The notes beneath the pieces were generated by a model that did not search any database, was not told the DNA's origin, and saw only the letters and a program-made list of their open reading frames with translations. The position numbers and the translations under genes were made by a program. Positions 50,046-64,000 of a DNA stretch of 64,000 nt are shown here, piece by piece. Each line of letters opens with the position of its first letter. The first letter of the stretch is position 1. Source of the stretch: Callaeas wilsoni (lineage: Eukaryota; Chordata; Aves; Passeriformes; Callaeidae). The stretch lies in NCBI GenBank assembly GCA_013398955.1, contig VWPU01010305.1, positions 372,001 to 436,000 on the forward strand. The letters run 5' to 3'.

Positions 50046-51927
50046 TTGTTATAAGGACATTTATTTAAATTATATCTACCCTACTCCAGTTTCACATTAT
50101 ACTTCTGATTTTTTTTTTCTGGTACCTTTTAAAATAGCAGGTATTTTTCCATGTTCTTCTGAGATTTACAGTCCAAGTTTTAAAGGGCATTTGATATTCA
50201 TCAGTTTTCTAAACATTAGCATGTTCTCCTCTTATATTCATAGACTAAAGTAATTCTTGTATGGTGTTACCATATGTAAACAGATATTTGCACTTTTTGT
50301 AAAATAATTAGGATTAATAATTGGATTTGTACTGGTGGATACTTCCAGGAGCACACATTTAGAGTTTCCCCTTTGATTTTGTTTGGTTTATTCTGTTACT
50401 TAGTTTCTTACACTCTTATTTAGATAAATGCTTGGTTACGATATTTGTTTAAAAATCAACTATTTTACATGTAACAGTGCATAATCTTGATGAATATGAT
50501 ACTCCTTTATCAGACTCAGACTGCTGCTGTTTTCCATTTTAAGACTTCATCCAGTCACAGGCAAAAAGAGCAAGTATTCTTACATTGGACCCTGTGAGTT
50601 GGATTCTTTGGGTTTTAGTGCTTTATTTTTGCATCTTATAATGTATTTACACATAATTTAATAAAACCATCTGAGAAGGTTTGGTTGATATTGTGACATC
50701 AGTCATTTTGCATATAGTTGATAGATTCTAAGGAGAATTTTCCGTCTCTAATAATTACTGCTGACAAATATTATTTTTGTTTTCTTCAGAAAGTCCTTTT
50801 GTCCCACAAAAGACTTATTGGTGATCTCAGAGATGAGCACAATCCTTTCAAATTACCTGTAGGTCCGTAGCTATATTTTAATACCTCATTAAAAGATTTA
50901 AAAATATTTTGAAATAGAAGATTTTTCTTTTTCTGGCAAGCAGGTGGAGGGGTACTGCCTGCAGGACCCACTTTGTCAGCATGAAACCAGTCTCATAAAT
51001 TTTTATTGAAATGAGCTCATTAGTTTTAATTTTTACCGGCTCTTTAGTAATTCAGGGAATAGTTTTCCATTTTTGAAAAACAACCAATCAATTACTTAAA
51101 TATATGCATTATTAGATGTGTGAGCTGGCCTTTCCAAGGATGGTATTAAGCAAAAAGATATTGTTGACATTTAGAGTATGGATTGGAGCATGGTTTCTGT
51201 GATTAATTAGGACCCAGAACACTTTTTGTCTCTGGTTGGTTGGCCGTCCCCATCCCCACCCTGCAAGGTATAAACTTTATTCAGGTCATACTGAGCATCT
51301 CTTACCTATAATTAGCATTTCTCTAAATGTAACAGATTCAGTTACCAACTTCGAGGAAATAAACCTTCAGGTGGTGCAGTTCATTAAAAGTGTAACTTTT
51401 CTCATACCTGCTCAGTACACGGCATTTTTCAGTGATACGGTGAGAAAAGTACTTTTACAATAGTCACTCGCTGACAACATTTGAAGTGAAAATTGCCAGA
51501 GTTCTTGATTCTTTACACATTTCTGTGACTGATCATCATTTCCTTAGAATTCCAGAGACTTGTGTGAATCATGCCTACGGGGTACATATGTTAGATGTTA
51601 ACGAGAAAATACTTCCCAGAAATCAAATGTAGGATTCTTAAAGCTTTTGAAGTGCACCTACAAGGCTGAACGATGAGATCCTTGTAGAACAGAATGAAGG
51701 AATAATTCATTTGAGAACTAAAACATCAGAATTACGTTAGTCATAAAAAAGTGCTTGTTATTTATCAAACAAAATAACTCTTACTGAATAAGTGTAAATC
51801 TATTTTAGGTGATATGTACTATGGAAATGCTTAATCACTAATATACAGAACTAATGTCTGGTGACGTGTCCTTTCAGTAATTTATGTGGATAGAGCTGTC
51901 ATACCCTATTAAATGCAGCTTGGATAA

Positions 51928-51950
51928 TATATATATTTATATATATGTAA
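51928..51950. repeat. TA-rich simple repeat
   Basis: Short atatatat tracts on both sides of one ttt interruption. Confidence 0.65.
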
Positions 51951-54900
51951 TGGCTGTCAATCAGAAGAATGATAATATTAGGCATTCATTGAAGTGCATC
52001 AGTGAAATGGTCTAATTTTATGTGAGTGCATATAATTCCTATTGTATGTATCATTGCATTCCTCCCAGCCACAGGCAATCATATAAACTCAGTTATAAAT
52101 ACCTTTATGAATTTCTTTGTCACCGTGTTCCAGTCTCCAATTAGTATTTCAGTGGTCTGTCCTATGTTCATATTTAGCATCTTTTCTTCTACACCAGGAT
52201 TCAGTATAATGCATTCAGGCTTTTAAGCTTTCAACCAGACCATTGAAATTAAAACAAAAAAATCTCCTAGTAAAAGATGCATTCATATATGTATGTAAAA
52301 TTAGATTTTATGATACTGACAATTTGTGTATTATGTTAGACTTTAAAGTAGGTCTGGTCCTTACCCAGGGCTATATTGCTGCCCTTAATCATGCTATGTT
52401 GTACGTTTTTCCACAAGTGAACTAATTAAAATCAATACACGAAAGAATTTACCTCATTAGTAAGAGTGGTGGAATAGGGCTCTGCCTTGTTATTCAAGCC
52501 TGGGTATTTAACAGACTCACGAGATCTGACTGCGTTGTGCTCCTGGTGCACTCCGAGCAGTGCTGGGAGAGACAGCAGGGCTCTACTGAGCTCATTTGTC
52601 ACTGCTTACAATAAAACAAGAAAATATGATGTTAAGGATATCACAGTCACTTCAAAACGTACCTTTAAAATCACTTTTAAATGTTTCCTGACTCCTACAA
52701 AACTCTTAATACACAGAACTATAAATTTCTTGTTTGAACATTCTTGCATAAGTTTTATGTATGCTTAAGAATGTATTAAGACAAACTGTCAAAGAATAAA
52801 AGAATTTAAATATAGATGCAGTTGAAAACTTAAAAAAAACACCTGTAAGTTTGATTAAATGACACAGTTAAGGTTTTCAAAACTTGCCAGTCACTACACT
52901 TATATTTGTATTTGCAAATAGAGTTCCATTAACCTAAATTTTGGAAGAATTATCAGCATGCAGTTAAAGTCTATTCAAAAAGTCATCAAGATTTGCTAAG
53001 TTAAAGGACTTAATTGAAAGTTGAGTTCTGTTTTTTCTAATTTTTTTTTTTCATTTAGAAAAGATGTCTCCTGATCAGGACACACCCCAAAATTGTTGCT
53101 TTTTCCCTGTAATGTGAACCATTAAGGTATCAGTGTTCACAAGTTGGCTGGGAGAAGTGAAATCTTCAGATATACTGATTATATTTAACAGAAATTCTAC
53201 AATACTAATATCTTGGAATGTCTAAATTCCAGGGGAGTAAAGATACATGGTTAATCTAAACTTCTACTAACTTAGAATTTTTTCAGTGAATTGGGAACCA
53301 AGACTTTGCAGTAATTGCTTAAGCCACACAATCGTTCCAAATCTCTTTTTTCCTGCATTATTTTTAAAATCTTCTACAATATTTGATATTTGTATACTTT
53401 TAGAAAAATCGTGTAAATGTGGTTATAGACATCTAGTTTACTGGGTGCATCTGGGTTGTGATACGCTGTTAGCTTTCACCTTGAGCAGTCCTTTTTCGGA
53501 CAACCAACCCTTCAGCAATGAAAGCGTGAAATGGTTTTGTTACCCAGGTTAAGGACACAAGTGAAGTGTTTTAGGTCTCTGTCTGCAGCGTTGGTATTCT
53601 GAATGGATACAGAAGAGAATGTTATTTGAATAGGTGCATAATTGCCATGTGTTCTTCATGTTTAAATCAAAGCTCCGAAAGCAGTTTTGAATCACTTCAA
53701 TTCATTGCCAACCTATTTTCTTAATGAATAAATTCCATGATCTTTTCTTCTGTTTTTAATAGTCTCATGACGAGAAGCATCTGTAGCTTACTTGCTACTA
53801 TGAGTTGTTAAACTTGGTTAGGTGTCATGGGAATAGTAATTGCTACTAAAAAGTTGGATCAAATTTTAAGGCTAGTGGTAATATCTGGATTTTTTTTTTC
53901 TGGCCATGCTTAGAAGACTTAAACTAAATTAAGAACAGCAATCCAATATTTATGTTTCTGCAGAAAAGATAAAGTGGCATTGAAGTAGTCCAATTTTAAT
54001 TTCTTCTACGAAAAACATTAGTGCATTATTGTGCTGAAGTCCTGTACAATTATATTACGAGTCACAAAGTCATTCCTTTTCCTAAAAGATTCTTAGTTTT
54101 CCTAAAATGTTTTGTGAAAATTCCTTCACCTATTTCCTTCACAACCTTCCCCACCCATCCCTCAGATTTCTGGTACAATTAAAAGAATCTGTCAGAAAAA
54201 TTCTTTGAATGCAGTGTATAGGTATATATGCTAAACTACTTTAAATGAATAGTTGCTGCCACCAGAACTCAGGTTAAAAATACTTCCAATGAAAATTAAT
54301 AATAGAAGATAATAAAGGAGGGAGGGGAATTCAAAGCCAAGTAATCTACAAAGTAAGAAAAAATTATCAATCTTCATACAAAGATATACAACACTTGTGT
54401 CTAATATGAGGTAATATACCTTTAGATCCTGTTTCCTATTTCTCCTAAAATAAATGCTATGTGAGTGTCATGTGCTAATGCACAAGGTAATTAAAGGCCT
54501 CCTGTAGTTCTGGTAAATTTTTCAAAACTTTTGTTGCTTGATTTCATCAAAGTCTTATTTTTTTATTCCAGTACTCTTTAATTAAATTCACACCAAATTG
54601 GTCTCTAAAAGCATTGATGAAAGACTTCTAAACAAGTTTATCCTACTTTGAAGCAAGCCAGAGTACTCCTGTACTTACTCTTTTCCTTACTCTTCAAATA
54701 AAAAAAGCTGCATTGGTTACGGTTACATCCTTGAGGGATTCATGGATTTTCTTTTTGTTTTAACTTTTACTATTACAGATATTTAAATAGAGTGTAATAG
54801 TGTAAATGAGCTGATGTTGCTTAGATCAGTATCTTAAGTCACTGAAACTGTCATTTTATACACTTGTAATCTCTAATCTAGAGGGTTCTGAATTTGATGG

Positions 54901-55283
54901 AAGTCTCAAAGGCTTTATTCACTATTAAATTTGGAAGTTTAGTAGCAGACTGCCAGTGAATGGTCTGTTCCCTACCAGTGATCATCCACTGCTATTGTAG
55001 CTTGTAGACTGCTCTAAAACTGCTCAGCTAGACGTGACAGCTGGAGAGTTTATAAAGAGAAACCTGCAACATAAATTATTTTAGAAGATAGAATTTCTAT
55101 GAATGTCATAGTCCTTTGAAGAACATAAGTGAAGGCATAACCTCAGGAATTCACAAGTGGGTGTTGCCTTACATGAAATGAAGGCTGACTTCTGTCTTAA
55201 CACTCCAAACCATGCGAAGATCTGCAGAGTGTGGAGGTGAATCTACGTGATCTCAGCCTTTAGACCAGCTCAGTTTTCCTTTC

Positions 55284-55300
55284 TTTTTTTTTTTTTTTTT
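55284..55300. repeat. Poly-T tract (17)
   Basis: Uninterrupted run of T. Confidence 0.9.
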
Positions 55301-57898
55301 GGAATGTTGAAGGGTGAAGATGGTTAATGCACTTTAATCTCACTGTTTTGAGGAGAATTGATATTTGTATGATTAACTGGTTTCTTCCCGTAATTTATTC
55401 AGGAGTCTAGAATGTGACATAAATAAAAGTGTTGTCTGAATGTATTAGAGGAAGCCAACAAGGTATAATGAACTTTTGTCAGGGCCTATCAGGAAGATAA
55501 GTTTTTCAAAGAATAAAAGAAAGAGTCTCCTACTAGAAATCCTGTACAATGAGGTTAGGTGGTCTGCATTATGCAGGAGATCAAACCTTCTGAAGAGGTT
55601 TTCTTTCTTGGAAATGTGACACTTTGTAAGTATGTAATGGAGGCAGTGACAGTTCCTTTGAGAGATGTGGCTGAACTTCTCAGCCTGTTTTACTGGAGCA
55701 CTGATAAGTCTCAGTCTACACCATTCTTTCAAAGGATCTTAGTATATTTAAACCATCTCATGACTGTTCTTGTTTCTAGATTTCTACATGTGTCTGCAGG
55801 ATGTAGTTGTTGGGATTATGAGACAGAAGTTTAAAATCTGTTTTCAGTTTCAATAGCAGCTACTGCCTTCAAGGGACTTCTGAGAATGCTCAGAAGTATT
55901 GAGCTTATTTCAGCATTTCTGCATGTCAACAATTGCCTTGGATTGGGAGACACAATGCAATAGTAGGTTTTTTTGGCTGACTTATCTTTGAAATGTGGCT
56001 GGTCTACTGCACGTGTATTTCCTCTGCATGGAAAATATTTCATATATGTGGTGCTGTACTAAATCGCCCTGGGTTCAGCTATTAAAAAAACCCACAAAAC
56101 AAGTGGTGACTTTCCCACAGTGTCTTTCCTGCACAGATACAAAAAAACCAAAACCCAGAAGAAAAAGTTTTGAACATCTTTGTGACTGTAAAACTCTTGA
56201 ACACCTTAGTGATTGTGGAAAAAATAGCAGGAAGGAACAGGCTCTTTTCACACCTTATTTAAGCAGATATATGGAAAAGTCGTGAGAGATTTGTGAATGT
56301 GATCACTGCTGTTTAAAACTAGGGTCACAGAGTATAAGGAGAAACTAAGTCTTTAGTATACTTATTATTTGGCTCACAGGTACATCTCAAATGTTAAGAA
56401 AAACAGTGCAACTGTTGGTGCTCTGATCAAAGCAGATTCAAAAACATAGGGAGCTACAAGAAATACATATGCTTAAATAGTCTGCAGAGATGTTTAACTG
56501 AATAAATCCAACACAGTTTCATTACATTAAAGACCAGCTGTTAGGCACAGTCAGGATGCCAATATAAAATCAACATATGTAATCTTGGCCAAGTTGGGTT
56601 TTTTCCCCATCAAAAAGAATATTTGTGCCAAGAGCATATGCTGCAAAAGGACTAAAGCACAGTCCCATTACCACTGCAGGGTACATAATTACATAAATTT
56701 ACCTAAATATGGAAAAATTGTAACAAATAGGGGAGACTTGGCAGATATTTTGGTTTCACATTTGGTATTTGGCATAACACAGTGTCCTGTTTAATTCCCA
56801 TTGCTGCTACTTAGTGTTTCCTTTAATTGTGGAGCACATGGCAGCTCTTATTCTATTTAATTTTCTCATAGCAGCTCTCACATTTTGGCTACAACCACAT
56901 TACATGAAAAAGCACGTAAGTATAGATTATACTGTACTACAGCCTGAGGGTATAGCATATAAAAATAGTAATTTCTCATGCATAAAAGCTTCTTGAATAT
57001 AGAAGTTAAACACTATTTTAGAAAACAAGTACAAGACACAATGCATTTGTATGCACGTATTGAAAAGTTTTAGTGTCCCAGAGTGGTGGAGGGAAGAAAG
57101 AAGGAAGAAGATCTATTCCAAACCTCAACTAGTAGCTTTTGGTCTATTTGGCATCCTTTTGCATTTGCAGTCTGGGCACTAACACTGCTTTCCTCCTCTA
57201 TAACAAATCCCTTATTCCTGTTACGTACTACACATGGCTTCCGTGTTAAGGAAAATCCCAAAATGTCTAAGATTTTCAGTGGCCCTGAGGATAGGTTCAG
57301 GGATCTGGTATATATTTAAAGGAGAAAATTAAATATGCAGATCAGTACCATGTGAATTTAAAACATGCATTGTTACCAATTTTTTGTTTTGATTGAAAGG
57401 ACTACTCTATAGATATATTTTGCATGTTGCATTAAGCATGTGTTTATTTTTCTCCCAAAGTTCACAGAGGTCTCACAAGCATTGCATCTTAGTGTTTGAT
57501 ACACAAATGGTCTCACGCCCAGTGGTTACCTCATTTTATTATTTTTCTTCTCTTATCTCCATATGTATCTCTGGGCAATCTGAGTGCACGGTTGTGCTGT
57601 AGTACTTCTGGGGGTATAGAATGAGAGCCTTTGCTCTCAGCTCTTGGGCTCTGGGAGTCCTGTTGCTGTGTTACCATTCTCCTGATCTGTTCAGTAGCAC
57701 AGGTCAGTTTTTAAAGTAATTTGGGAACAATTTCTTGCCACTTCAATTGCATGGAAATGTTGTTGTGAATGATCTTCCAGCTTGTATGGATGATGCTATG
57801 AGCCCCAAAGCAATCCAGTAAAAAGGTTTGTTAAAAACATTCAAAACAGGCTGCATTACAGATTTGGGGGAGTTTGTTCTTACATTTTTAATTTTTTC

Positions 57899-57913
57899 TT
57901 TTTTTTTTTTTTT
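57899..57913. repeat. Poly-T tract (15)
   Basis: Uninterrupted run of T following a T-rich lead. Confidence 0.9.
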
Positions 57914-58149
57914 AATTACACTGCTTGATAAATGTATCCTTGCATTGCAAAGTATCAGAAAGCCATAGAATAGAAAATGTTGCCATGTATTTTAAACTGT
58001 GTTTGAACCAATCTGAGCATTTACAGGACAAAAATGGAAAGACCTCTGCAACAGTTTCACATATTAGACTCTATTTACTCACCCATGAGAAGGACTGCAA
58101 GAGGCTGTAGTGGTATATTATTGCACTGCTCCTGAAATTAATGTCCAGG

Positions 58150-58530
58150 GGGCCCATCTTATAGAATACCTCGAAAGAATGAATGTAAAATGAGGATAAT
58201 AATTGAATAATTATGACATCTGTTACTCCAGCACCTCTTAGTGGGAAATTAACCGAGTAAATCGCAGGTTCAAAGATGTGTTAACAATTCCATAGCAAAT
58301 ATAGCTGAAATATGTGGTGGGAGAAGGGTAATGGGGATGAAATTGAGCTCTCAGATAATCATTTGACACACAGGTAATTGAGCAGCTATGCAGTGGACTG
58401 ATGAACGCTTGTAAGGAATTATATTTATTGCTATGTGAGGGTTTTTTTACGGAATTTCTCTTCTTTTGATGGCTATTCAGAATCTGCAGTCTCGAATTAA
58501 TAAGGATAATTGGGAAATAAAATAATTATT
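58150..58530. promoter_or_regulatory. Possible conserved enhancer block
   Basis: Non-repetitive block rich in homeodomain-type sites: ataattgaataattatga, gataatcatttgacacac (MEIS-like tgacac), caggtaattgagc and ctcgaattaataagg. This resembles vertebrate developmental enhancers. The call needs comparative alignment. Confidence 0.25.
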
Positions 58531-60330
58531 TTTTAATTGCAAAATAATTCTCAAATGTCACAATACTGATAAAGGGAAAAATAATCTCAAGCATTTCATC
58601 CTAGAAATAGCTTTTATAGGATTGTATAAGCAATCACCTTAATTTTGAAGTGGCTTATCAATGTGAAGTTCTTGTGTGTTAAAAAAGTACCAGTCAAGGT
58701 CCCTGTGTAATATGGCAGCTTATTCCACAAAGAGCAAAAGATTATTTTATTACTTTCTTATTTTTCTCTAAATAACTTATAGTCATATTTGTGGTTTTAG
58801 TTGGAGAATGTCTGCATACATTTTCGGAGTGCAAGAGTGGCTATCAGAAATATGAAGGAATATGTAATCCGTGAAAAAACAGTAAACCTCATTAAGAAAG
58901 GTTATTGCACCTCTAGCTTCTTCTCTCAGTGCTCATTGATTAGAGATTAAACATTATCCTTTGTGCTATTCAGATTGGGATTTTTAATTAGGATGTCATT
59001 ATTACACAGATATACTAAATGCTAAATTGATTTTTGAGACCTTTTGAAATAATGGCACTACTTCTGCAAAATGAAAATCATAATAGATTATTGACTTATA
59101 CTTGGCTTTTGGTTCAAGGGCACCTCTCCAATGTCAACATTTTCAATATTTTTAGTTTCATGCAAAGAGACACTCATAATTAGGCTTATATTAAAAGTTT
59201 GTGCCTATTGACTCATATTTTATTAATGACAATACTATAGCATTGATTGTCCTTGATTTATAATAGCAAGCAGTGATGCCTGTTGCTGATGTGTAAACAT
59301 AACATAAACTTTCAACTTGATTATTTTATTTAAGAATTTGTATTCATGCAAGAAGTATCATAAGAGCTATTGGCATTTTAAAGCAGATATTTCCTTCAGG
59401 TGGAAGTTGTTTTTAGATAAAGAAATTCTTTTCTCTTTACGGAGTGTATCAGGTGCTTGGGTTTTATAATGGATCTTTAAATAAACTTTCAGGATAGACC
59501 TTCAGAATAGAAACAGCATTTCAAAGCAGGCAAATACTAATACTTTTGTGTATTAGTGCCCATTTACTTAAATTTGGTCCAAATATAGTTAAATTCTACT
59601 TTTGTGATCAGACCAATTCAGCCTTTATTTTTCCAGAGACATTGAAACAAGCTCATATGTCTTGCTAAAATCTTTTAACATCTAGCATTCATGATAGCTT
59701 TTGTTTGTAGATAGGCTTGACATACGCTACTTGTCAAGCATTTACAAATCAAACAGAAGAGCTGGTGTTGACAAATTTGTGTGTTAAGATTGGAAATTCT
59801 CAGAATAGTATTTCTTAGTAAATTGTGGTAGTTGTAGGTGCGTTTTTGTTTCAAAACAAGGAGAAAAGTCTCCCTGCAGCCAAGGCTATCCAGTATCTGT
59901 CTTGAAAGGGATAATTTTTCTGTGAGGTGGGACATGCCCATAAACTCCATAGGTATTCAAATCAATCAGTAAAATATCCAGTGGGATGCCTTGCTGCCCT
60001 TCTTGCTCTTCTTGAGAAGTGGTGTGTGTTCTCTTAGAAAGAGACAGGCAAGAGGGAACACGCTGATATCTGTTACCTTTCTGTGTAAAATAGCCCTCTG
60101 CATATAAATGTTGTTGTTGCCACAGCCTTAAATCTCTGCTTAGTTGGAATTCCGTGTATATGGTCAGCATCTCACCTATTCAAGAGCAGGAATCATCCCT
60201 CCTACAACTAAAAAGAAAATGCAGTGCCTTGAAAATCTATAGAAATACTTTCCTTCGCGTGATACAATCCATGTCTCCTCTTTGCTGGCCTAATAAATCT
60301 TCATGCACTGCTTCTCTGCTTCATATTTGT
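58531..60330. other. A+T-rich non-coding stretch, nothing recognised
   Basis: Only chance-sized open frames, including 91 and 94 codons on the minus strand at 59675-60170. No repeat family is recognised upstream of the CR1 tail. Confidence 0.5.
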
Positions 60331-60385
60331 AGTTTGATTCAATGATCTTAAAGGCCTTTTCCAAACTAATTCCGTGATTCTGTAT
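60331..60385 (+). mobile_element. CR1 LINE 3'-terminal remnant, plus strand
   Basis: gtttgattcaatgatctt followed by aaaggccttttccaa and then attccgtgattctgta matches the last 55 bp or so of CR1, including the terminal attctgtg-type repeat. It is extremely 5'-truncated. Confidence 0.75.
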
Positions 60386-63300
60386 TTGTAGTGGTCTAAA
60401 ATATATGTTCAGATCTAGAGGCGGTTGAAGGTATGTACAACTGCGTTAATGTGAGAAACTACATATTGCTTCTTACTAATACAGAAGCCATATTCTATAT
60501 TCCTCATTTTAATTAGAGTATACTAAAGTAAAATAGTCTAGAAAACATTGGAAAGTTGTCTTTTTATTAAACACTTAGCAAAAAGCATAATTTTTATTGG
60601 TAGTAATTTAATATGCGATGTGTTTCTCATGATTCAAGTACTAACAAATGTAGGATGTGCATTTTAGCAGGATTTATGATAACTTTAAGTGTAGTGGCTA
60701 AGTATTCTTGAATAAAGCTATTTAATTGTGGGATGGATTAAATTTGGTTTAGACACAGGACTTTTAGTAAAGTTGCCTATTTATTCTTTTACAACTCTCA
60801 CGTCTCTAAGCAATTTCATCATTTATTCATCCTGAAAACAGTTCTCTGCAAGTTTGTCAATGCATCTCCTGTTTGCCAACGGGAGCTGATGTGACTGCAA
60901 GAAGTCAAAATGAAAAAGATTCTGAACTACAAACCACAGAATCACAAACGAAAGTGAGGGCACTGTTCCCAGTTCTGTCTTCTTATCTCTGACTAATAAT
61001 CCTCTAGAAGAAAATTGGCATGTTCATTGGTTGTCACAGCATGTTCTATGCAGCACCGTTATGTCTGATCTTCATCACAGATGACTAACAAGAAAGGGGC
61101 TGTCCCACAGCACGGAAATTTTTCTGAAATAAGAACACATGAAGTCAATTCATTTGCTGACAAAAAAACCCCACCTATATTACCTTACTTCAGATTTTTC
61201 AATTTTTTCAGTTGCATTACTGCAAGTAATTTGGAGGGGCATTGTTCTATTTTTCTTAGTTCTAGAAGATGATTGCCTGAGAAATTTATGTGCTTTCAAG
61301 CAGGCAAATATTCAAGCTTCTTGCTATCACCATTCATAAATTATTACTATTTAATGATATGCAAGTACACACAATTAGTCTGTCTCAATATAGATAAATA
61401 TATCTATACAAGATACTGGTTTCCTCAAAATAATATGTAGCAATATGGTATTTTAATAGTCACAGCTCTGAAGAATTTAGCAGTGATGATGTGCAGCATG
61501 TTCATAGCTGTTACTTTTCTATAATTTTGTTGTCCCGATGATATTACCGAATGGGAGAGCAGTGATACCACAGCTGATATATTTTTCCACTGTGTATATG
61601 GAGGCCTCAAGCAAAGATAAGACAGTTTTTTAGAAGGTTCTGAAGGAGAAACTTCTGTAGTTCTGCACTAGATGATAGACAGCTCTTGTTTAAAGGATAT
61701 ACACAGGGTGGGGAGTGACATAATTCAAGAAATATTTGAAAAGGCACCATTAATAATAGAAATTAAGGGATGCAATAATTCTTCACATGCTGTAAATCTA
61801 ATCATGTATACATACAATAAAAACTTCCCAAATAATATATCAGCTTTATTCAAAGTAATATTATGTTATTGCATTTTACAAGGATGCCTTGGCAGAACAG
61901 ATCAGCTGTTAGAACACTTCAACTATTCTACGGGGATAAAAAATTTGGAAGACCTGAACCAAACAAAACCTTCCACAGTTGAGTCTGCAATTTTATAGTT
62001 ATTGAGGTTTGAGGATGGAGGTGCAGCTTCATAAAGAATTGTGAGACACTGTTGGTATGCTAAAGGGCTTTGTGGAAGTTTCATTAGTTATTATAAAAAA
62101 AACCCTTTTTCTCAACTTCTTCATTAATTTTAGCATTTATTTGCAATTGTAGTTGTTCAGTGAATACAATGGCAGAAAATATTTCACAGTTTTTATCAAG
62201 GTACACAAGAAGGGATATTTATTCTTTCAAATACAGATTTAGATGCGCCACCTTTAGCTGAATAAGCATCGAAGTGAAAGTACTGAGATCTGTTTGCTAC
62301 CATTTTTTTTTCTTTTTACTACACTGGATGAGTGCTACGCATGCGAATGCAAAGTCCAGAGCTGAGAATATGAATGACAAGTTCATGTTCAGATTTTCTG
62401 ACTTGACAGGCGTGAAATATTACGTTAAGATTTATTTTTTAGAAAGCCATGACAGATTGTTTGAGGAATTTGGGGACAGCAAGAGGAGTTGTTGAAACAA
62501 GCCTCCAATAAATGTATCACTGTTGGTGTCCTATATGTGTATCTAGTTTACTGAGATATACCTTGTTTGAAGATCTTTTTCACAGGCAAATAAATAGAGA
62601 GAAAGCATTATTATTGCATTGTATATTATATATTTATTTCTACATCATTATATATTTGCATTATTGCAAATCATGAAACGTCAAATTTTTAAATATGGCA
62701 AGGCACCCATGAGACAGAAAGTCAGTCTAAATATGCAATTTGTGGGAAAGTATGGGCAAAGCATGCAATGGAGATCAGGAAAAAAATTTGCTCAGGCTAC
62801 TAAATAGCTTAAAGATTAATGCATTCTCTTTTCACTATCAGTTCTCCAAAAGCATTTTACCTAAAATAAGAGGGAGTTTTAACAAAAAATTCCTTAGAAT
62901 ACTCTAATAATATTTTTTAACTAACATTTTTTGTTCCTGGGAGATACTTTGGTACAGATCCACAATGTATTTAAATATATTACTTCTACCTATGGGCCTT
63001 GCTTGCAATCACATTTGTCTGCTTCTGTTTTCTTCAATAGTTCTGCTCATACCCACACAAAATAGTTTCTCAGAGTCTGTCTTAATGGGAGTTTGTAGGC
63101 ACTTAGTGAGAGTTAAATATCAAAATGCTTGTATGCCATCTACACAAAGTCTTAAAATCTTTAACAAGACCTCAAACAGGAAGATGGAGCCTCCCTTTGA
63201 GACAAATTAATTAATTTTTTTGTTAACAGATCGAATGTTACTTTGTCTCGTCACATTGAAATTAGTGAAATTGAAAGGGGGGGAATAAAACTGCAGCAGT

Positions 63301-64000
63301 TGTATCCTTCTTTTTAGTGAAAGAAGGATATATCACATTTTTGTTCCCCAAAGCCTTTAGTAGCACATTTCTGAGTTGTGCTGTATATTGGCATAAGGGG
63401 TTTGGATCAGTATAAAAATATACGAGTATAGAGAGCTGCTGCAGGATGGGACTCTTAATTAATTCGAAGATACTTACTATGGGGACAGTCTGTGAGGAAC
63501 CCATGATTAAAGAAAAGTGTAAAATTCAAATTCATATATTGGTGAAGATGTAAGAAAATGCTCAGGAAGTCAATTTCACTAAAACTGGTTTTAAGTACTC
63601 AGAACAGGAAGCCATTTAGCATGGACGTTAGATCTTTCTAATGACTGTCTAACTGGAAACAGGCTATCTTAATTCTCAGCCTCAAGCAAGTACAAATGGC
63701 CCTGCTTCCAGACTTCATTGCAATATTTATTGCAATTTGAATGGAAGACTTTTGACACCGTAGTCATAAAAATTACAGGGGACCACTTATCTGTGTTTGA
63801 TATGAGACAGAGCGTGGACCTGGAAGTTCCAGTCTCCAGCAGGCTTTAACATTACTGCTTAATGGTCCTGGTGGCCAAAGACCAAATCAAAAGGTAGTGG
63901 TGATCTAGCACATTTCCTTCAAATACATCATTTTTCCTCTCTTCTGAGGAAAACTGCATGTGTGCTGTTCCTGTTGATGGCAAGAGACACAAATCTAAGC
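60386..64000. other. A+T-rich non-coding stretch, nothing recognised
   Basis: Contains small frames only, the longest 108 codons at 61672-61998 (plus), with no recognisable protein. A short hairpin near 61391-61410 (tatagata/tatctata) is minor. No repeat or RNA gene is recognised. Confidence 0.5.

Larger units (their letters stand above)
49081..58149. other. A+T-rich non-coding stretch
   Basis: No gene or transposon is recognised. Simple sequence includes TA-rich tracts at 50010-50045 and 51928-51950, a 17-base T-run at 55284-55300 and a 15-base T-run at 57899-57913. A strong polypyrimidine-AG tract ends at 54165 without a convincing donor. Confidence 0.5.

Noticed and set aside
54121..54220. 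Polypyrimidine-AG tract with a gtatat donor 55 bp on
   Set aside because: The donor is weak and the segment has no supporting features. Such pairs occur by chance.
60176..60207. Minus-strand 32-bp exon candidate with good splice signals
   Set aside because: All three frames contain stops and the segment is very short. Without transcript data it is indistinguishable from chance.
60930..60960. cacagaatcacaa resembling the start of a minus-strand CR1
   Set aside because: The following bases do not continue the CR1 pattern.
61672..61998. 108-codon plus-strand frame
   Set aside because: A+T-rich composition, no recognisable motif, no splice or promoter context. The length is within chance expectation for 64 kb.
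1..64000. Bacterial genes, operons, CRISPR arrays, tRNA or rRNA genes
   Set aside because: No long open frames, ribosome-binding-site patterns, regularly spaced repeats or recognisable tRNA A/B boxes or rRNA segments were seen. The sequence has vertebrate character.

Overview
This window looks like non-coding vertebrate nuclear DNA, most likely from a bird or another sauropsid. The sequence is A+T-rich (roughly 35-40% GC by eye) and full of stop codons in all frames. It has no operon-like gene packing, and the longest uninterrupted reading frame is only 150 codons and overlaps a transposon fragment. The taxonomic clue is three short, decayed, 5'-truncated fragments of the CR1 LINE family (about 31535-31672 plus, 38064-38320 minus, 60331-60385 plus). 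CR1 is the dominant LINE of birds and is also common in turtles and crocodilians. Such sparse, short repeats fit a bird best. No protein-coding gene, rRNA, tRNA, CRISPR array or prokaryotic feature can be supported. The window is most simply a gene desert or the inside of a very large intron.

Layout. 1-3776 is A+T-rich with a nested-palindrome cluster (1897-1944) and a small GC/CpG-enriched patch (about 2561-3040). At 3777-3824 there is a 48-bp cassette-exon candidate with strong splice signals, followed by a CTCF-like motif (3886-3900). From 3901 to about 20480 the DNA is mostly featureless. It contains an NFI-like palindrome (9794-9813), a TAAT-rich block that may be a conserved enhancer (12770-13230), a GC-richer patch (14910-15310), and a partial tandem duplication joined at the only ambiguous base in the window (18580-18841, N at 18734). 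About 20486-21260 is the clearest functional-looking interval: a small CpG island with CTCF-like and CRE-like motifs, followed by a good splice donor at 21481.

From 21481 to the end the sequence is again A+T-rich. It contains the CR1 fragments, homopolymer and TTTG/GGTT/TA simple repeats, several precise inverted repeats (32352-32371, 32983-33013, 44532-44555, 48970-49080), and blocks that read like developmental enhancers (36045-36300, 43420-43760, 58150-58530). 

No genes are seen acting together here. If the window has a role it is probably regulatory: the CpG island as promoter or insulator, possible CTCF sites in convergent orientation on either side of 3.9-21.1 kb, and enhancer-like blocks. 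These readings are inferences from motif shape. Comparative alignment and RNA data would decide them. I did not find convincing evidence for a previously undescribed biological system.
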